Assembly: GCA_947683425.1 (NCBI GenBank)
Contig: CANTUQ010000004.1
Coordinates: 3,510,001-3,574,000, forward strand
Direction: 5' to 3'
DNA from: Excoecaria cochinchinensis
Lineage: Eukaryota; Streptophyta; Magnoliopsida; Malpighiales; Euphorbiaceae
DNA: 64,000 bases
The stretch's first letter is position 1; every line of letters starts with the position of its first letter. Positions 59,510-64,000 of this stretch are shown in pieces. The notes below the pieces were generated by a model. That model saw only the letters and a list, made by a program, of their open reading frames with translations, made no database searches and was not told the DNA's origin. Made by a program: the position numbers and the translations under genes.

Positions 59510-59870
59510 TGTAACACCCCGATTCCCACCCTAGTAGAATTGGGGCATTTGTTTGTGAGTTATTGTATGTGCTTAGCTTTAATGATAGTTTGTGAGGAAT
59601 CAAAAGCGAATTGAGATTACTAATGATGGATGGAGGTTGAGGATATAACATGTTCGGTGCCTCGCCCTTGTCTCGTTCGCCGTAGACTACAAATGATGGG
59701 AATTCTATCGGTAAAGAAGAGGCATAGGCATCGCCTCTCAATCCAATCCATCTTCCCTGGCCTCCTCAACACACTCTTGACACGATACGAAAAAGCTCCC
59801 ACCATAACCATAGACAGTTGCATGAGGTAATAAGTTATTAGGGTGTATTAGCATGTTTTGTAATTTAGTG
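59510..59870 (+). mobile_element. LTR-start fragment (TGTAACACCCCG) interrupted by element H
   Basis: Begins TGTAACACCCCGATTCCCACC, the Tekay LTR start pattern (compare solo LTR G), followed by CTAGTAGAATTGGGGC. It is cut at 59870 by element H; the remainder would lie beyond the right window edge. 59640-59825 is more GC-rich, with short frames on both strands that I do not recognise. Confidence 0.55.
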
Positions 59871-61150
59871 TGTCACACCCCAAATCGGGCCTAGTCGGAA
59901 TCGGAAAGCTAAGTCAGTTAAGTGAAGGGTATTTTGGTAATTTATGCATGAGTAATATGGATAATAAGGATTTATGTGCAAAGAAATTAATTAAATAAGT
60001 TAAGTGAAGGAAATATTAGAGTGTGCTTAGTGTGTATGGAAGTAGGGGTATAAGTGGATTTTAGGAAATGATTTGGTGTGACTCAAGTATGGTATCTTGA
60101 AGATATTTATTCAAGAAATGTTTGTATGTGGAGTGAGTATGGTGCCAAGGTTGGAATTAGTCAAAGATGTATCTTGGATTTACTAGGATTATGACAAGTG
60201 GACCTCTAGGATTGTGACAAGTGGTATGGTTGGTGTGTGCATTAGTGAGAAAGAGAAATAGGAAAATATGAATGGAAAGGGCAAAAATCACGTTGGGGCC
60301 TCCTCTCTTTCCCGTTCTCTTTCTTTTCTTTTCCCTTTCCCATTTCTTGTGTTCTTTCTCTTGGATGTTTGTAAGTTGGAGCTATTTTGGAAGAGTTTGG
60401 GAGCAAAATTGAAGAGGTAAGTGGTTAGGTTTTAGTTATTGTGCTTTGAACTTCTTTTTCTTCTAATTTGCTTTCGATTTGAGTAAGTTAGAGTTTTGGT
60501 TTAGTGATTATTGGGTTTGGTTGTGCGAGTTTTTGGATGATTGAAGAGGAGCTAAAGCTTGATTGAGTGGGTTCTTGAAGATTGAGGTTTTGAATCGCAA
60601 TCCAGGTTTGGGAACTTTCTTTTATCTGTATATGAATTTTTATATATTCATGTATGATATGAGCTTCTTGAGTGTGTTGTGATGATCTGTGATGATGGTA
60701 GTGAGTGTTGGCTCAATTGACTTATTGGTGCATGTGAATAGGTTTTTAGGTGAAAAACTGTTTAGAATACACTGGACCTTTCTTCGGTTATTACACTGTT
60801 TGGGAGTTTTAGAACTCCAAATCACTCGATTTTTGAACCATTAGAACCATGAATGCCATTACTTTAAATGTCTCAGAAATAGCCTTGGACAAATTCTCGC
60901 TCTAAGACATCGAAAATTTGATTACAAATGTAGTGTCCCTGTTATGGCGGGTTGTTTGACCAGTATGGGTTGCGGAGTCCATATATGGAGTTGTACACAT
61001 CCAATTGATGTGAAAATTGTTTCATTTGAAAGCTAAGACGTAGGAGAACATTTGTTAAGAAGACCACTTTTCCTAAAAATGAGGTTTAGAGGTCGGTTTA
61101 TATGATACGAACTGGTGGTAGAAAGCAGTATGTTAGGGGAGCTGAAGCGA

Positions 61151-61193
61151 GCCTCTGTCGCGAGCGCGACAAGGGTCGCGACCTCGCGACAGA
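61151..61193. repeat. Minimal palindrome cassette 1 in element H LTR
   Basis: CTGTCGCGAGCGCGACA followed by GGTCGCGACCTCGCGACAG. Same position and context (after GAGGTTTAGAGGTCG and AAGCAGT) as the single cassette in element E. Confidence 0.8.
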
Positions 61194-61684
61194 AAAGTGT
61201 GCTTTGAGTCTTTTCTTCTATATTTTTGAGTCTAGGATTGACCCCGATCAATCCCGTATCCTTCCCATCAGTTATTACGCATGTTTAGGGTAATTAATTG
61301 GCTATACAAGTAATTAGCGTTGGGAAAACTTAGGAGTACATTTTCAATTGGTGATTTAACTAGTAATTAATCATAGATATAATCCTATGAAGGATCGTTT
61401 ATGAATGAGTGTTATTATGTGATAGTTTCTTGAATAACCTAAGTATTATGTACCATATGTATGAATGATGAATGGTAAATAGTATTGACATTATAGGTTA
61501 TATAAATGGATATTATTTGTGGCATGTTTTATCGAAATTATTGATACGAATATTAGAGTTATGTTGTTAATGATGTGTGGCTTGCGGGAGATGAGGTAAG
61601 AGATCTTTGAATGTGTTTTGTGTGTTTATGGATGAGTTTGAGGAAGGAAAGATCTTGCAAAATTCTGCAGATTTTCGGAATCAT

Positions 61685-62050
61685 GACTCTGTCGCGATCG
61701 CGACCATGTCGCGAGCGCGACAGAGACTGATGATTTTGATGTTGTGCCGTCGCGAGCACGCGACGCTGTCGCGAGCCCGCGGTAGCAATAGCTTGTCTGC
61801 TCTCTGTCGCGAGCGCGACAACCATCGCGATCGCGACAGAGCACATTGTCGGCCTGTGCTATCGCGAGCACGCGATTTGTCGCGACCCCGCGATAGCAAT
61901 ATTTGCCCTCTGTCGCGACCGCGACAATATCGCGAGCGCGACAGAGCTGGGCCCTTCTTTCCTTCCCACGATCGCGAAGTCCGTCGCGTGCGCACAGTGA
62001 AGAGACTATGGTCTCTGTCGCGAGCGCGACAGATGTCGCGAGCGCGACAG
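61685..62050. repeat. GTCGCG-type palindrome array 2 in element H LTR
   Basis: About ten palindromic units such as TCTGTCGCGATCGCGAC, TGTCGCGAGCGCGACAGA and CTATCGCGAGCACGCGAT. About fifteen TCGCGA hexamers by eye in 370 bp. The units alternate between GTCGCG...CGCGAC and an offset CTATCGCGAG...CGCGATAG version. Confidence 0.9.
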
Positions 62051-62437
62051 ATGTGTTTCGTTGAATGAATTTTCTTGGTAATTTCAATGTTTGAATTCCG
62101 AACTTGTGATGCCTTTAGGTTTACTCTTTGACTATTTTATGAAGTATGTTAATGTAATTGAATGTATTATGTATAATTATAGTTCTGATCTTTTCTAGGA
62201 TTATCATGTTATGTTCAAAGTGTAAATTGTATAATGCATGTTTGACTTTATGAACTTGTTCATATGTCTCAACTATTGCTAATTGTGTACATTGATATAA
62301 AGTATGTGATTTGAAATATGATTTGTATTAAGCATGACTGATATTATGAATTTCTTTATATGTTTAATATACTCTGGATTAAGTATGATGATATTATATA
62401 TATTGTCTGATGTGATACCTGATTTAAATGATGCATG

Positions 62438-62751
62438 ACCTGCGAGAGTCAGTCTAGTGGATAGTTAGGCATGCCTAATAGAGTCTATGTATGTGTAGCT
62501 GCAGCGCCCCTTTGAACGATTTGGACCCTGATCAGGTCCCCGAATGGTTCCTCGCGAACCCCTATTATGTGTATGTGTATGGATCTTGTTTAAGGTCCTG
62601 TTCAATGAAATGTTGCCTTCCGACTTGTACCGGTATGGTACATTATATTATGTGTTCCCTCTGAGGGTTACCCGGTCAGAGATCGGGCTATGTGTTTCCT
62701 CATGAGGTCTCCCTCTCAGTACTCGTTATCCACTATTTTGAGTCAGCAGGT
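62438..62751 (+). other. Multi-hairpin LTR domain in element H
   Basis: Arms ACCTGC (62438-62443) / GCAGGT (62746-62751) and GTGGATA (62457-62463) / TATCCAC (62727-62733). Inside: TTAGGCATGCCTAA, GGACCCTGATCAGGTCC, GGTTCCTCGCGAACC and GGATCTTGTTTAAGGTCC. The two GTACC hairpins are replaced by other inverted pairs (GGTACATTATATTATGTGTTCC region). Confidence 0.68.
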
Positions 62752-63333
62752 ATTTCGTTTGCTTTATCTGATATGAACATGAAAATGTGATATCTGAATG
62801 AGCAAGAATCAGTTTATGTGTATATGAATATGACTACGGGCTTCAGATGGTAAATCTGTATTTAGTAAACATGACTTTTCAGTTAACATGATTATCCGTA
62901 CTTGGCATGTGATTTGTTATTAGTTTCTGAATGCTTTGAAATGATTTGATCGATGTATTTATGTATATGAGTTAAGCATGGTTTTGATATGAATGTGAAG
63001 TGATGTGATTATGTCTTCAGTCTTCGTATGGGAGTGTTTACAGCCTAATATGCTATGTATTAGAGTTGTGCAGTAGAAGTGTGGTGTTTTGGATGGTTTT
63101 TCTTGGGTATGTGGCTCAGCATGATAACACTGGTGTCGTGTTTTGGGTTATGACTGTTTTGGCCCATTCCTGATATATGTATATGATTATGTGTGTGAGT
63201 TTACGAATGAATGCCTTTATTATGCAAGTCTGTTTAGATATGTGTTTTGAATATTCGCAATTGCCATTTGAATGTATGTTGCCTCGACGACCATTGTGAA
63301 TGGCCGTCCATATTATTATGTTTGTTTTCCCCA

Positions 63334-63372
63334 CTAAGCGTTATCGCTTAGCACGGGCTCTTTTCCCCGTGC
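63334..63372 (+). other. Double hairpin in element H LTR
   Basis: CTAAGCG (63334-63340) / CGCTTAG (63345-63351), then GCACGGG (63351-63357) / CCCGTGC (63366-63372): the second stem has 7 pairs here. Confidence 0.72.
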
Positions 63373-63752
63373 AGGTGGCAGGTCTGGTTCAGTTCGAGTC
63401 GCACATCTGCAGAGTCGGCCACATAGGAGTTAGGAGTTTTTGTTTTTGATCAGCTTCTTTATTTTGGATTTTGTAATTCTGTAAAATATGTATATGTAAT
63501 ATTATGTAAAGAGAACGATGTAATATTTCAGACTCCTATTGTATGATTGTAAAATTGTAAATGTGTATGTTTCCGTTTAAAATATGCGCGTTTATGTATA
63601 TGTATGTTCAGCTGTTTGCTCCTTAAAAGTTTTAATTCTTTCATAATTGTATACGCTTTGTATCGTTCTGTTCGGTAACACACCTACTCGTACGGCTTCC
63701 TACTCCCTTGCGGATGGGTTCGTCTGCGTATGAGTTGGGGTGTTACATTTAG

Positions 63753-63764
63753 TGGTATCAGAGC
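63753..63764 (+). promoter_or_regulatory. Element H primer-binding site
   Basis: TGGTATCAGAGC, five bases after the LTR; exact initiator tRNA-Met type. Confidence 0.95.
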
Positions 63765-63901
63765 ATAAGATTCTGGTTGCCTTATTTGTTTGGGTATTGG
63801 GTCTTTGTATGTTACTTGTTATGTGTCGAGTCTTTGTTTGAGAGTCAGTTTTGTGTCGTGGCCTAATGCAGATGCGTCTTGTCCTATGTGTGTTATGTTA
63901 G

Positions 63902-64000
63902 ATGGAACCTGAACCAAATGAGAAGGTGAATGAGATGACAGAAAGTGTGAACCCAGTTAGTACTGATCAAAGTGTTTCATTTCTGTGTACCTTTTGGTTA
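63902..64000 (+). CDS. Element H gag, N-terminus (runs off window)
   Basis: ATG at 63902 directly follows TTATGTTAG. The frame is open for 33 codons to the window end and begins MEPEPNEKVNEMTESVNP, sharing the ESVNP motif with gag of D, E and F. Gag would form the cytoplasmic virus-like particle that packages the element RNA. Whether the rest is intact cannot be seen. Confidence 0.85.
   Translation, partial: MEPEPNEKVNEMTESVNPVSTDQSVSFLCTFWL

Larger units (their letters stand above)
59871..63747 (+). mobile_element. Element H 5' LTR (Tekay type)
   Basis: 3,877 bp from TGTCACACCCC to TTGGGGTGTTACA, followed by PBS and gag. The first part (to about 61260) resembles element E's LTR, including a small GTCGCG cassette at 61151-61193. 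A second, larger array (61685-62050), a multi-hairpin domain (62438-62751) and the double hairpin (63334-63372) follow. Donor-like GAG/GTAAGT at 60417. It looks like a longer or composite LTR with two palindrome cassettes. The element continues past the window. Confidence 0.93.

Noticed and set aside
59620..59830. Overlapping frames of about 67 residues on both strands before element H
   Set aside because: No recognisable family, both strands open, within an LTR-like fragment; kept only as part of that fragment.

Overview
This window reads as intergenic heterochromatin of a flowering plant, probably with a large genome. Almost all of it is LTR retrotransposons, nested inside each other, with no intact host gene. 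The plant assignment rests on three things. There are several Ty3/gypsy chromovirus (Tekay/Del-type) elements whose pol ends in a chromodomain-like segment and whose primer-binding sites match initiator tRNA-Met. There is also a Ty1/copia element, a Stowaway MITE and a CACTA element. The species cannot be told from the sequence.

Layout. (1) 1-1229: piece of a Tekay LTR (minus strand) inserted into the integrase of element A. (2) 1230-10163: 3' end of element A (plus strand): the end of pol, then a 3' LTR split by two solo LTRs, S1 (2917-5563, minus, TSD TGGAA) and B (6689-9320, a different family, TSD CCCTC). (3) 11617-55958: one Ty1/copia element on the minus strand (432-bp LTRs, TSD ATATT), exploded from about 7.8 kb to 44.3 kb by three insertions: solo LTR C (13183-16894, TSD TAATG); element D (17368-30865, minus, TSD ATATA, itself carrying solo LTR J at 23985-28134); and element E (31461-50823, plus, TSD TTTCC). 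E carries the young complete element F (34013-43555, TSD GATGT) in its 5' LTR and solo LTR G (46775-49155, TSD TTTCC) in its 3' LTR. The copia reading frame resumes across each insertion. (4) 55964-59509: old AT-rich flank with a possible exon remnant, an imperfect inverted repeat, and a Stowaway MITE (57251-59312) broken by a non-autonomous CACTA element (57403-59163, TSD CAA). (5) 59510-64000: an LTR-like fragment, then the 5' LTR, PBS and gag start of element H, which runs out of the window.

No element is intact. F comes closest: its two 2,410-bp LTRs differ at about eight positions by eye, and its gag-pol carries one frameshift and one nonsense codon. E has lost pol and keeps only gag. 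Copia, A and D carry many stops.

The most interesting material is inside the Tekay LTRs. They share an ordered architecture that ordinary annotation does not explain: (a) a 5' splice-donor-like site matched by an acceptor-like TAG that abuts the gag ATG in E, F and H; (b) a short reading frame with a PKGKE-type peptide whose differences between copies are largely synonymous; (c) a CpG-rich array of short palindromes whose motif differs completely between close relatives while the palindromic design and position stay fixed; (d) a roughly 250-310 nt multi-hairpin domain closed by complementary arms that co-vary between families; (e) a double hairpin near the 3' end that also co-varies. These suggest a structured, probably spliced, leader RNA. 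That interpretation is inference from this sequence alone.
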